From NCBI RefSeq assembly GCF_000006405.1, contig NW_003206658.1:1118429-1160361 (forward strand): 41,933 nt of DNA, read 5' to 3'. The position numbers and the translations under genes were made by a program. The notes below the pieces were generated by a model that made no database searches, was not told where the DNA came from, and saw nothing but the letters and a program-made list of their open reading frames with translations. This stretch comes from Perkinsus marinus ATCC 50983 (lineage: Eukaryota > Perkinsozoa > Perkinsida > Perkinsidae). Each line of letters starts with the position of its first letter. Positions within the stretch are counted from its first letter, which is position 1. Below, piece by piece: positions 1-15,910 of the stretch.

Positions 1-282
1 TGCAAGTTCCCTAGGGGTCGGGGGTCTTGGAATCTTCGAGCAGGAGCTTGAATTAGAATCTTTGCCCTTGGTAGCTCTGCTTGTAGGGAAGTCGAGCCCA
101 GGGGCTGCAGGGAGGTTGGCCAGCCGAGTTGAGTGACGGTTGGCGTCGTTAGTAGAAGTAGTAGATCTTGGAGAGGCGTCGAAGGGGGCCTCGTCGTCTG
201 GGAGATTGGGATTAGAGATCCCGGTAGAATGTAGCGGAGCTGGCTGATTACCAACCTGGTTGTTAACACAAGAACCGGGCAT
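1..282 (-). CDS. Hypothetical protein, N-terminal 94 codons, runs off the window
   Basis: The frame opens with ATG at 282-280 on the minus strand and stays open to base 1, so only the N-terminus is present. It begins MPGSCVNNQVGNQP and is rich in Ser, Thr, Pro, Asn and Asp, which suggests a disordered region. No domain is recognisable. An 86-base leader separates the ATG from a spliced-leader sequence fixed in the genome at 368-389. This looks like a copy of a trans-spliced mRNA that was reverse transcribed and reinserted. It could be a recycled host gene or the front of a retroelement; the visible part does not decide. Confidence 0.5.
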   Translation of the reverse strand, partial: MPGSCVNNQVGNQPAPLHSTGISNPNLPDDEAPFDASPRSTTSTNDANRHSTRLANLPAAPGLDFPTSRATKGKDSNSSSCSKIPRPPTPRELA

Positions 283-367
283 TTCTGCAGACAGATCGCT
301 AAGTTATCCTTGGGGTAGAAGGGTTGAAGAATCAATGAGGGAAGAGGGAGAAGAACCCAACTACGAT

Positions 368-389
368 CTTGAGCCAAGATGGCTACGGT
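368..389 (-). other. Genomic spliced-leader (SL) relic
   Basis: The minus strand reads ACCGTAGCCATC followed directly by TTGGCTCAAG, identical to the Perkinsus/dinoflagellate SL exon as I know it. In an SL RNA gene the exon is followed by a GT donor. Here it is followed by ATCGTAG and then by a leader and an open reading frame. The SL is therefore joined to mRNA-like sequence, as in retrocopied transcripts described for dinoflagellates. Confidence 0.85.
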
Positions 390-722
390 CGTCTTACAAT
401 CACTAGTGTCCCAAAGGCTTGTGCTTACTAAGCCAACCTACGTCTAAGGGACGACTAATGGGGTCGACAAGGACGAAAGTAGCGAGTGTAACAAAGCAAT
501 ATGATCATAGAACTGCAAAAGAGAACGAATTCGACGCCTAGCCGTTTCAGCCGTTTCAACAAGTCGACATGAAACTGCCTAGCGGAGCGAAGCGATCGCT
601 ACAATCGTTTGACGGCGGAGCGAAGTCGTCACTCATATTGTTTTACATTACTCGCCGTAACATTGTTTGCTTGTCTTCCAATGGGAAATTTTTTCATTAT
701 CAGTTTGCGTTATTTGGTTCCT
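390..722. other. Intergenic region with two GCGGAGCGAAG motifs
   Basis: No coding frame is convincing between the SL relic and the PHD-like gene. Two copies of GCGGAGCGAAG lie near 574 and 615. Their reverse complement GCTTCGCTCCGC recurs upstream of the 5.2-kb gene. A pyrimidine-rich stretch ending in CAG at 703 is the likely trans-splice acceptor for the next gene. Confidence 0.5.
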
Positions 723-1193
723 ATGCCTAAACCAATCTGCTGTCATATTTGCAATCGCGGGAGCGACTTTGGGGCGATGGCCGATTGTGACTCGTGTGGT
801 ATGAGAATCCATATTGCAGGGTGTGCCGATGAGGCTGTGGATTTTACTTCATCGCAGCGTTATGTATGCCATCGTTGCGAGCGTCAACGGAAAAGGTTCC
901 GAGGAAATAGTACAGTTATTGAGCACTTGATTCCCGCGTTTCGAAAACTTAAAATCAAGTGTATATCGAATGGAACAGAGTCAGCGCGCCTCATGAATGT
1001 AAGTATATATTGCTAAGTAACTTTGGCTGTTACTTGTTATTTGTTTGATAAAGTTGCACCTTAAATTGGATTGTTAGGAGAAATTTTTTAGGATCTCATA
1101 TCACCTTGCAAGCCGAAACCTTCTCGGGGTGCCATCGAGCAGTTGTGGAATAATACAGGGCAACAACAAACGTCGGTGGGAATGGTGAAGTAG
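723..1193 (+). CDS. Small PHD/zinc-finger-like protein, two exons
   Basis: Exons 723-998 and 1092-1193 join in phase 0 across a GTAAGT...TTTTTTAG intron (999-1091), giving about 125 residues that end at TAG. The N-terminal half has paired cysteines in PHD-like order: CHIC, then CDSC, then H-x3-C, then CHRC. This fits a compact zinc-binding domain of the kind that reads histone tails or mediates protein contacts. The tail is basic (RQRKRFRG) and then unstructured. ATG 723 is chosen over ATG 681 because a pyrimidine-rich CAG acceptor lies between them at 703. The H-x3-C spacing is slightly unusual for PHD, so this may be a variant finger. Confidence 0.65.
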
Positions 1194-2589
1194 TGACTAG
1201 TGCAATTCATCTCCTTGTATTGTTGCGTGAACACAGTACGTGTAGAACATCTATGTAACGTAGTATCAACAAAAGCATAGCGGAGCACGCGCAGCAGGGA
1301 AATTCCATAGCAGATGTGAGAGACAGATGAAGACCATGTGTATGCGCGTGGCACGCACATAACAGGAAAGCGGCAGAAAAACCACACAACGGACACATTT
1401 CGCGTATAATAGGACTGAAAGAAATGAAGAGCTGCGTAAGTACGGACATCGTCAAAGTATCGTCCGGGTGATTGCAGATGAAACATCACCCAGTGAGGAA
1501 TTCATACTTCCCGTAGCGGAAGAACGCTCCCAGAAAGTAGTACTTTCCGGTGAGTTAATCTCTCATACCCGCCGATGTTTTAGAAAAAATTGCGAGAAAA
1601 AAGATAGAAATGAGCAGAAAAGTGGCAGAGGGGCGTATGCCATAATGTATTTCTGCCAAGAAAAAAATTGAAAAAGAGCAAATTCTAAAAACATGCTGAA
1701 ATGCATTTCTGCACAAGAGAAAAGAGCGTTTCAGCAGAAGTGCGGTTTTGCACAATGTCAGAGCGCTTTTGTAAATCAGAGTGCTATTATGTGTGATAAG
1801 AGTGCGATTTTGTAAATAGCTGGCGCTGTTTTGTCGTTTAAAAACAGCGGACACATAAGAGCATGTGCGGTTCTTACGGGCCAAAATAGAAAACAGCACT
1901 CCGCTGTTGTGCTGTTGTGCTGTTTTGTATTGTACCGATTTGAAGCGGGTGCGCTGTAATAGTCTGTGAGAATTACACCCCGTTCCCGCCTATTCCACAT
2001 GTGGCGAATAGTCAACTCGCCAGGCGGTAGGCGAACTATATATGGTTGGTTTTGCATCCTCTTTCTTGGGAAGTATTTGAGTTCACAAGTCTTGGGTGGG
2101 AAACTTCGGTCGATATTGTTCCCTGTTGCGTCTCACAAGGGGTTTCACGCTTCTAGTGTGAAGTGGCGTAATATTCAATGTGAATCACACGACGTGTATT
2201 TTTCCGCGACCGAAAAACAACTGTTTCACGCGAAGAGAATTGTGATATATCTTTTTCATATCACGCCTCGTGATTGACGAGAGGCTGCTCCCTCTCGAGG
2301 TGTGCCATTACCCTCCCATTTCGAGTTTCCCAACACTGTATTTCGTGTTAGAACTCACACTACTGAATTGTGTGTAGTATTACCTACTATAGTGTTGTAA
2401 TAAATAGTAAGTGCTAAGATACTGTCGAGCGCGATTGATCTTTCCCAATTCGGATGATGAAACGATCTGTTGAAGAATTGCTTTGTCACTCTGTATTCCT
2501 CGGTGGAAACATTTGTCATACCTAGTGTGAATTCCCGGCCTACGAGTAAACATATATTATATTTAATTATTCAAATTAATTTATTAACT
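1194..2589. other. Intergenic region with degenerate tandem repeats
   Basis: Open frames here are short, overlapping and of unlike composition, and none looks coding. From about 1715 to 1820 there is a degenerate minisatellite with units of about 20 bases that begin AGAGTGC or AGAGCG and contain TTTTGT. GCTGTT repeats follow at 1900-1927. A small hairpin, GTGATATATC...TTTTTCATATCAC, lies near 2240. Confidence 0.4.
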
Positions 2590-2688
2590 GAGTTTCACCC
2601 GTGATGTGAAAAAACACTGGTGGAAAACATATTTCACGACTACTGCATATCACCGCGAATAGCGCGTAAAACGGGTCGTGAAACTCCG
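2590..2688 (+). mobile_element. Family A inverted-repeat element, diverged
   Basis: The ends GAGTTTCAC and GTGAAACTCC frame about 99 bp with inner blocks shared with the 6950 copy: GTGATGTGAAAA, ATTTCACGACTACTGCATAT and GTAAAACGGGT. It is too short to encode anything. It is a MITE-like element in intergenic DNA. Confidence 0.65.
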
Positions 2689-3526
2689 ATGAACTATTTA
2701 ATATATTTATTCTTATTAATTATATATACTTAAAAGTATCAGCTTGTTACGGTATAAGCCCATGCCGTCGTCCATCCAGACCTCAAGACGCCCTAGAGGA
2801 GTTATGCTAAGGTCAGCCGTACCTTTTAATAGTATTAAAGTCAGGTTCCGCGATAGTCTTACTACTGCTAGTAGACACTCGTAGTTTGGATGAACTCGAG
2901 TCGGATTTCGTATTCGATTTCGTATTCGATTTCGGATTTCGAGTCGGGGGAGATTCGTATTAGTTAGACTTTGCTCCAGAGAATTTCCCCAATTTTCCAA
3001 CTCGACAATTCCGACACTTGTACTTGTAATCTGCTCGTGATCGTGATCACACTTAGCCTCAGTGCTGCTATCATGATCTACTACAACTTCTTGCATAAAG
3101 ATGTACATCACTAGACTGCGGTGAATTCAATAGCTAATACGAAGCATAACTATATTAATGGTAAAGATTAGTGTTAGTGTACTCCAGTAACCTGGCCAGA
3201 TGAAACATTATGAGCTTAGTAGTAACACTATCGTGTCAACTAAGGAAAGTATCCTGCTCTAGATATGTTAATCGTCTTTGCTATAGATTGTATACATCCT
3301 GTTATGAAGTATAAAACTGTATGATAACGCATGTAGCACCGTAGTAGTTGTCGATTTTGAATTCTACCTGGAGTAGGGTTGGCAGTAGTGAGAATATTCT
3401 AGAAGGTATAGCGTGTAGTTTTCCTTAGGTCGTGATAGGCTTGCTCTCTTCGACGTTGTCACTTCTACTTCTACTTCTACTTCTACTACTACATTTCCCT
3501 TGAAAATAACTCTATAGCGACTTCAT
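2689..3526. other. Intergenic region, no gene seen
   Basis: A minus-strand frame at 3111-2716 (131 codons) is probably spurious. Part of it is driven by a short tandem of TTTCGTATTCGA units near 2905-2945. A CTACTT repeat lies at 3461-3490. I recognise nothing else. Confidence 0.35.
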
Positions 3527-3660
3527 GTGATGATCGTTAATGTTAGGTACTTCTTCCCGGGATGCTGTGATAGCAACACTATGAGCCGACTCTGTCATTG
3601 TGACAGTATATACTTGAGCATTGCATCCTACTTCATACCGGGAATATCACTCAGGAGAGG

Positions 3661-3661
3661 G

Positions 3662-3724
<63 letters not shown>

Positions 3725-3734
3725 ATAGTAGTAA

Positions 3735-3773
<39 letters not shown>

Positions 3774-3775
3774 AC
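3661..3775 (+). repeat. (GTA)n microsatellite
   Basis: Almost uninterrupted TAG/GTA triplets run for about 115 bases with two AAT interruptions. The poly-Val reading is an artefact. Comparable tracts sit inside verified introns at 10.6 and 37.9 kb, so this one may also be intronic, in the putative membrane-protein gene ending at 4423. Confidence 0.9.
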
Positions 3776-3910
3776 CTATTTCGTCATTTCCTCCCTACTC
3801 TACATCGCAATATCGGATACGAATTCGTAAACTTTGTGTACAAACAGCTGTGCTGTAAGCGCTGTGCCGGAAAGAGCTTCTCATCATAGTTTCCTTACGA
3901 TGTAGTCGTT

Positions 3911-4066
3911 GTTGGGCAAATATCCACGACATGAATTGGTGACAACATGATAATCTCGAGAAAATTTTCAGAGGTCCTTATTGGTTTCTGTGCACTTCTA
4001 CCCTAGTTCATATATAATATGCAATGATTAGTGAAAAAACTTAACACTGAGCTTAGCTGAGGGTAT
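3911..4066 (+). mobile_element. Family B element, diverged copy
   Basis: This stretch shares, in order, the AAATAT-CAC start, GAATTGGTGACAACATGA, TTCTGTGCACTTCTACCC, TTAGTGAAAAAACTTAA and GAGCTTAGCTGAGG with copies at 8180, 12705 and 27078. It is non-coding. A TTTCTCAG acceptor follows within 25 bases, so it probably sits in an intron. Confidence 0.6.
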
Positions 4067-4090
4067 ACGTAACGATGTCGTGTTTCTCAG

Positions 4091-4426
4091 TTTCTCATAT
4101 CACTGTCAGTGGACCTCTTTGCGATCCTACTAGTAGTGTCGTGGGTCTTCGGAGGAGTGCCTGGAGTCGCTACTGCATCCTACATACATCAAAGTATAGG
4201 ATTTATTATAGTCATCATCATAGTGGTAGTAGTGCTCTCTTTTTCGAATTTGTCACGCGAGGCGGGCATTCAGATGACAATAGGACTATGCGGATATCGG
4301 AGAAGGAAATCTACTCTAGGGTGTGCGTTCATACGAGTGTATGCATCCATCAAGACTGTTCTATACGTGGTAATAACAGGGGGTCTTCACAGGGAAGCAT
4401 GTATTTCCGGGAAAGGCAAATGAATT
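4091..4426 (+). CDS. Probable exon of a small membrane protein
   Basis: After a TTTCTCAG acceptor at 4090 an open frame runs about 111 codons to TGA at 4424-4426. It begins FLISLSVDLFAILLVVSWVF. A second hydrophobic run (SIGFIIVIIIVVVVLSF) follows, then a basic stretch (GYRRRKSTLG) and a third hydrophobic patch. No ATG begins the frame, so an upstream exon is needed, possibly near 3527-3650 beyond the (GTA)n tract and the family B copy. No family is recognised, and the call rests on splice context and hydrophobic pattern only. Confidence 0.35.
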
Positions 4427-4450
4427 GAAATCATCACGGATCAGAACATT

Positions 4451-4600
4451 GGAAAATATATGGTTGCTTTCCTCAGCTGAGCTCTCGGAAGTTTACATAC
4501 GAATTCGAATAGAAGCGTTGAGAAACCGAACAAAAAATTCCCAAAATTTTCTCTTGGAATTTTCATTTCCACGTCAGTTACGGATTGGATTAATACCACT
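4451..4600 (-). mobile_element. Family B element, reverse orientation, degraded
   Basis: The stretch contains GGAAAATATATGGTTGCTTTCC, of which the core TTTCCTCAGCTGAGCT is also found at 9210 and 16350, then GAAGTTTACATACGAATTCG and an AT-rich tail ending near TTTCATTTCCACGT. The far end is hard to place because the right part has decayed. Confidence 0.5.
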
Positions 4601-4862
4601 ATCGGTGGCTTCGAACACTTTTGATGGACACTGGACGGTCTGCTGTAATCAAATCATCATCATCAACGCGATAGAGTTCCCCTCAGGCTCTGGGTTGGAG
4701 CTCAGCTCTAGCGCAATATTCTCGGTGATATGGATCGCCATAGACATGTATGTGTTGTGGGTAGTTATCACTACTATGGAAAAATCACCATAAGCACTCC
4801 TTAGATAGATTGGAGTTTCCTGGTAGTCTGTGAATATCGTCACTGTTTGAGACAACAACGAC

Positions 4863-5126
4863 ATGGGTTGGTGGGTGTGGTGGAAACTGAAGGTAATTTT
4901 GTGGCGCGCGGTAAAGATTTACGGATTAGTTTCTCAGGATCGGACCTCGAACGCATGCTAATATTGGAGTGACCATTTTATTCTTAGTTTTCAGAATAGT
5001 TCCAATTCAGCGCAATTCCGTCTGTTGTGTTGTTTGTGGTGCAGCTTCGCTCCGCTCAAAAAATGATGCACGAAGTCGCGTTTTTGATAATTCCCCTTCG
5101 ATGTGTCGGGAAGGTTGGGCTTATTG
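4863..5126 (+). CDS. Candidate small two-exon gene with a motif-C intron
   Basis: ATG 4863 opens MGWWVWWKLK. Removing 4893-4929 (37 bases, GTAATT...GGATTAG) keeps phase 0 and gives about 75 further codons to TGA near 5126, starting FLRIGPRTHANIG with a hydrophobic run (VTILFLVFRIV). The intron carries AATTTTGTGGCGCGCG, the motif found in verified introns at 10957 and 24912. Without splicing the frame stops soon. No family is recognised, and the downstream part overlaps the putative promoter repeats of the next gene, so this is tentative. Confidence 0.25.
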
Positions 5127-5172
5127 ATGTTGGCAGAAGAAGAGCTTCGCTCCGCCGTAGAAATGATGCATG
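5044..5172 (+). promoter_or_regulatory. Paired GCTTCGCTCCGC repeats upstream of the NHL-like gene
   Basis: Two direct copies about 101 bases apart share GCTTCGCTCCGC followed about 9 bases later by AAATGATGCA(C/T)GA. The second copy ends a few bases before the trans-splice acceptor TTTCACTTTTTAG at 5186. The inverted form lies upstream of the PHD-like gene. The position suggests a promoter element; this is inference. Confidence 0.4.
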
Positions 5173-5196
5173 ATTTCACTTTTTAGTGTTTCTGTG

Positions 5197-6303
5197 ATGA
5201 CCACTCTTCAAGAACGTGCTTGTCTCAATTTAGCAGCGATTTCACGTTGGGGAGCATTTCGTGATTCGAGCCATGGATTGATCGATCTCACTCCGTATGC
5301 CTTGTCGGTTTTGGACTTTTGTCGGGTGCGTCCTGGACCCCTCGAGGTGGTCCGTACGGTTGCACGGGATTGTATTTTGGATCTGGATTCTTCCGTGTGC
5401 GTTACGAAAGATTCCGATAATCTTATAATAGTAGATTCGGTCAAACTGGAGGTTCGCGAAGTTCCGTTGAAGAGCTGTAAGAATGGCGAGATGCATGTGA
5501 CGCGTATCCAAAGGTTGAGCGATGAAGATACGGATGAGGTCCAATCGAGTACCATAGAAGAGTGGCATGAAAGTCGGCTGATCAGCAAGTTGACAAGGAT
5601 GTGTTTTTCTATATGCATCGACGAGAGTCTCAACGAAGTTCTTATTACTCACCCTCGAGGGGTGACAGAACGAGAACAACTCGAACGAGTCACCGCGGTA
5701 TCTTTGCACGATCCGGACATGATCCGTATCTTAGACACTGCCAACCTCGACCTTGGCTACTGTATACCAGCGATTAAGTACTCTTCCAAGACTGGTTTCA
5801 TCTACATACTAGATCACGAAAATTCATCACTTTTGTGCACGCACCGGGTTGGTGACGAACTAGAGCTCGTTTCTATTCGAACTATGTATCGGTCGAAAGT
5901 CGGCGAATTTGTGATGCGATTATCCCTTCCTGAGGACTTTGACGTTTTCACCGACAAAGAAGGCCGAGAATGCTTACTGGTGGCTGACACTGACAACAAG
6001 CGTTTAATTTTGTGGCGCGGTGACGATCCTGTTGGTCGCGACTTAACTGGTCGTATGAACGGCGAACCCATATCGGTGGAAGTTGATGATAGCAGACGAC
6101 TCGGTTGTGGGGGCCCTCGAGCGTATTTCGGTACGCTGCCAAACAACACTCTGTGTGAGATCTCTTTGAATGATAACGAGGCTATTCCTGTTGAGAGAAT
6201 GTTTGGTATAATACCACTTGATATTGCTATCGATAAGGGAATGATGTTCGTTGCTGATGACGTTACTAAGAGTATTGTACAACTACAGTGTACAGAGGAG
6301 TGA
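5197..6303 (+). CDS. NHL/beta-propeller-like protein, single exon
   Basis: One uninterrupted frame of 368 codons starts at ATG 5197, ten bases after a TTTCACTTTTTAG acceptor. The best motif is in the middle: LSLPEDFDVFTDKEGRECL followed by VADTDNKRLILW, which is the NHL-repeat pattern (P-x-fD-v...l-V-aDt-xN-xR-i). Other strands repeat roughly every 45-60 residues (IDESLNEVLITHP, GFIYILDHENSSLL, GMMFVADDVTKSIV), consistent with a propeller of about six blades. No signal peptide or membrane segment is seen. The partner or ligand is unknown. Codons for NKRLILWRG overlap a copy of motif C (6006-6019), otherwise an intron motif. Confidence 0.75.
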   Translation: MTTLQERACLNLAAISRWGAFRDSSHGLIDLTPYALSVLDFCRVRPGPLEVVRTVARDCILDLDSSVCVTKDSDNLIIVDSVKLEVREVPLKSCKNGEMHVTRIQRLSDEDTDEVQSSTIEEWHESRLISKLTRMCFSICIDESLNEVLITHPRGVTEREQLERVTAVSLHDPDMIRILDTANLDLGYCIPAIKYSSKTGFIYILDHENSSLLCTHRVGDELELVSIRTMYRSKVGEFVMRLSLPEDFDVFTDKEGRECLLVADTDNKRLILWRGDDPVGRDLTGRMNGEPISVEVDDSRRLGCGGPRAYFGTLPNNTLCEISLNDNEAIPVERMFGIIPLDIAIDKGMMFVADDVTKSIVQLQCTEE

Positions 6304-6363
6304 ATACTCATTGTAGAAGCCTGTTGGGTTGTAAAGTATTTCGGGGGAGACGACATTTACAGC

Positions 6364-6718
6364 ATGGTCGTTGTAGTGAATGACGACGTTGCTATGACTA
6401 TAGACTCGTCTAGAGAAACCAGGGTGGTGGGAGATGATAGGAAACATTCCTATTGGAAGTATATTCGAGGCAAGGTACTCGTGTGATTCTTCAAGTTGAA
6501 GTTTATGTAACTATATATGTGGTATAACTGTGGTATGTGTTCAGTCTGGACGTAAGGAGAGCTTGTATGAAGTTCTTGACCATGATGAACACAGAACGAA
6601 ATGGTTTATAAGCAACACCGTCGGAGTTGTTCAATTCACCACTGCTTCACACGCGAAACGTGGGCTGTCGATTTTACGCGGAAATTATGATGTTAAATGT
6701 GTTTTTTATTACGAGTGA
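6364..6718 (+). CDS. Small hypothetical protein, two exons
   Basis: Exon 1 (6364-6474) and exon 2 (6545-6718) join in phase 0 over a 70-base intron (GTACTC...GTTCAG), giving 94 residues. It begins MVVVVNDDVAMTIDSS and ends DVKCVFYYE. The start lies 60 bases after the stop of the NHL-like gene, directly behind a TTTACAG acceptor, as in closely spaced trans-spliced genes. The stop codon abuts a fragment of a family A element end (GTGAAACTCCAC), so the C-terminus may have been set by that insertion. No domain is recognised. Confidence 0.5.
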
Positions 6719-6949
6719 AACTCCACTTTATCGGATGAACTCATTGTGACCAGCAAAATTTCTTTGAAAATACCAAATCTCTACGAACTCAGGTAATTTT
6801 AGATTTTTTTTCGAAATTTCAGGGAAAATCACTGAGTGAAAAGTCTACGATATTATAAAGTTGTTGTTGAATTTACTATATGGAATTATGGTCACCACAA
6901 ACGTCGTTAATAGGAGTCGGTACGTTTTGAAAAAAATCAGCTATTTCAC

Positions 6950-7078
6950 TGGAGTTTCACGGGCGGCCGTGATATGAAAAGCACTAGTGAAAAACAAATT
7001 TCACGACTACCCCATATTGCGAATATCGCGTTTTTCACCGAGTTTTACGTCACTTCGCGTAAAACGGGTGAAACTCCA
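6950..7078 (+). mobile_element. Family A element, near-complete (129 bp)
   Basis: The ends TGGAGTTTCAC and GTGAAACTCCA are perfect 11-bp inverted repeats. Inside lie GGGCGGCCGTGATATGAAAA, CACTAGTG, TTTCACGACTACC and GCGAATATCGCGTTTTTCAC. It matches the 36752 copy in reverse. It has no coding capacity and behaves as a MITE. It lies between the 6.4-kb gene and the methyltransferase gene. Confidence 0.85.
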
Positions 7079-7346
7079 CTAATAACTTTGGGCAGTTCAT
7101 CAAAAACCGTCCGTAAAAATTTTGAAAAAATGCACATTTCCCCGGAAGGAGTAGGTAAATTATTATAAATTTCCGGCAAAATATTAAATTGACCGCGACA
7201 TTTCTCATGGGCATTCAGGCGGTTTTGCTGATGGTGTCGTCATTTGAAATGTACCAGAAAAGAATTTCCGACATGGCAAAAAAACATCATTTTTTTCTGA
7301 TTTTCCTCAAAGTCTTATTCTCGCCACTTTCACTATAATATTTTAA

Positions 7347-13624
<6,278 letters not shown>

Positions 13625-14865
13625 CCTCATGTCTGTCACCAGTGTGTTCGTTTCCTGAGAGCTTGTTATTGCGCACTTCAGTTTTACGGTAATTTGCGCT
13701 AAAAGCAATGCCGTTATCGAGCAGTCAGCTGCGTTCACGAGAGAGACATGTTCACTTTGGTTCTGCTCATTCGCCCAACTCACCAGAATGATAATTCGGG
13801 TATCAAAGCCTTCAACATAATTCTGGAATTGTATGAGCTCTCCGGAGACGGTTTCTTTCTTCTCTTACTCTTTGTCGCCGCTTGGCCAGGCGACTTGGTG
13901 AATACTCGACATACTTATCAGAGATAATACGGTCGAAGATGAATAGGAACAAGAATAGTTGAGGGTTTCTAATAAGCTTCAGACTCTCGGCGCTGCTCAC
14001 TCTACCATAGTGGTATCAGTGAAAAATTCACTGTGATAAGCAGTTCGTCGTTGTCGCTGACAGTGGCGATAATAACCGTCCAAATTCCTCGTGATTTCCA
14101 GCCTTTTTATGCCCTTAGCAAGGCAGTTCACTATCATAGCCTTTCCCTGTTCGGTTAAGAAGCTGCTTTCGGCCATCTGGGTTGTGGACGACAGAATTGC
14201 TCGAGGAATTTGCATGGTCGTATTGACACGCGCCTAACTAACTCTCAGTGTATATTCATTATATTTGTATATTTATCATGTTGATCAAGCGTATAAATAT
14301 TCGCCGACAAAAAATTTCATCGCACTCTCATAAGAGAAACGCACACAGAGTAGTAATGGACGACCACATACTGAAGTGAAACGGTCGTCGTGAGGTATTG
14401 AAGTTGTATACAACTCAACAGCATTTCAAATTGGTATGGTACACAACTGAGGTAGTGACCATTCACATGCACTTACTATAACTCATGCTTGCACTCAACT
14501 GCCTCAGTAACAGGACTCAGTAATGATACGCTTTTCGTAGTGAATGCGGTAGTCACAGCACAATCACGTTGTCAATTTAAGAGGATAATCAAGTGACGGT
14601 CCGATTTACGGAAGGTCGGCTGCTGCTCCTGTTGAACGAAACCGTCAAGGCTTGAGAACCTGTAAGGCTGATATAGGGAGACGAGTGCAGGTAATTACCA
14701 TTGAGGAAGATACTATCGACCATCTCTCGCGAACAGTGCGAAGGATGGTGGCAAAATGGACAGTTTTGATTATGTCGGCATCCCAATGCTGAGGAGGAGG
14801 AGGAGATATGTAAAGGTGAGAGTAGTCGCGTCATACTGGTGAACACGAAATGGCAGGGTTGGCAA
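13625..14865. other. Mostly non-coding; one weak minus-strand frame
   Basis: A minus-strand frame at 14215-13997 starts MQIPRAILSSTTQMAESSF and has a helix-turn-helix-like stretch (EQGKAMIVNCLAKGIKRLEI), but no second domain supports a transposase or regulator. The remainder to 14865 has only short, inconsistent frames. Confidence 0.3.
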
Positions 14866-15199
14866 TCAGCAGTGTCGTGTCGACGACTGCCTGGATTCTC
14901 GAGAGATATCTCTATCGATTGACGACAACGCCGTAACCTGCAATTGTGAATTGTTATATTCTATCCGTGACCAAGATGATTAGCTCACCTTCGACCATTC
15001 CGGCCTCCTCTATTACTCCTATCTGATGCAGCCGAGGTAGTGGTAGGGGTACAATCCCCAGCAGTAGAAGGAGGATTAGCGAGAGTACTCGACAAACCTT
15101 GAAGATACTCAATTGAACGCAGCGTGAAGATTCATTCAGCACGAGTGAAAAATCATGGGAAAATCGCGAAGTAGGTTGAGCAAACCGTCTTATAGCCAA
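14866..15199 (-). CDS. Small protein with possible mitochondrial presequence, three exons
   Basis: The frame opens MAIRRFAQPTSRFSHDFSLV at 15199. Two GT-AG introns, the second with acceptor CAATTGCAG, join in phase 0 through a seven-codon middle exon (RRPEWSK). The last exon reads VTALSSIDRDISRESRQSS and stops at 14866, giving 64 residues. The Arg-rich, acid-poor N-terminus resembles a mitochondrial targeting peptide. No homologue is recognised. Support is the phase agreement of both junctions. Confidence 0.4.
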
Positions 15200-15351
15200 A
15201 AACGCGCATATACATAAAGCGCGATATACTTGGTGTTGTCGTAAAATTTGTCACTCGAAAGAATATCGCGAAACCGTCCTCGTACATTCCCTACGTACAC
15301 CGATACACTACAGCGGTAATAAAACCACTGCTCGAGTCGTCATGAAAAAAA

Positions 15352-15910
15352 CTACGATGGAGATCCCTGAGGCTCTTGAAATGAAGACACTTTTTCTAAA
15401 TCTCGTCAAGTGTCTTGTCCCTCCAAAAAGACACTAGTCGACTTACCATGATGCGCCATACCAGAATTCTTCACATCGCTTTCTACTGTGCTTGCTGTGC
15501 TCAACGCGAAGGATTCCCTCGCCTCCCGATCTCGACACGGTGAGTCGGTGATCTACGAAAATCTCGATACTCGAACGTATTTACTCCAGTTGGCTTACCC
15601 TGTCTAGGATGGCGTCATGATGACAAGCGGTGACCGGTTGGTTTTTGTAAAGTAAAGTGTGAGCAGCTCTAGTGACAGAGTCTGTAAGGCCCGGGCCTGG
15701 CATACTGCTAGGGCGCTCGGGCTGGGGTTCTAATGGGAAGTGGATGAACGTGTTTCGGAGAGCTCCACGGTATCTGAGGCGGCGTAGGGTAAATGATGGG
15801 GTGACAGTGATCTCATACTTGTCTAGTTGAATTTGAATAGAGTGTGGTATGGAAATATATTCCTCATTGTCACCACCCTGCATCGCCTCTCGTCGGTGCC
15901 GCATGGACAT
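15352..15910 (-). CDS. Hypothetical 153-residue protein, three exons
   Basis: Exons 15910-15599, 15552-15447 and 15395-15352 (minus) join in phases 0 and 1 across introns of 46 and 51 bases with GTAAGC and GTAAGT donors. The protein begins MSMRHRREAMQGGDNEEY, continues with IPHSIQIQLDKYEITVTP and ends SFQEPQGSPS. It is hydrophilic, with no membrane segment or known domain. It is head to head with the HIR gene, with about 180 bases between start codons, so the two may share a bidirectional promoter. Confidence 0.6.

Noticed and set aside
609-722. Upstream extension of the PHD-like gene from 609 or 681
   Set aside because: The 609 start is TTG, and a strong CAG acceptor at 703 favours ATG 723.
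2716-3111. 131-codon minus-strand ORF
   Set aside because: Part comes from a short tandem repeat (NRIRNRIRN); no splice, domain or start context supports it.
3661-3775. Poly-Val protein from the (GTA)n tract
   Set aside because: A microsatellite read as protein; comparable tracts at 10.6 and 37.9 kb lie in introns.
13997-14215. Transposase-like helix-turn-helix on minus
   Set aside because: The helical stretch is weak and no catalytic domain follows downstream on the same strand.
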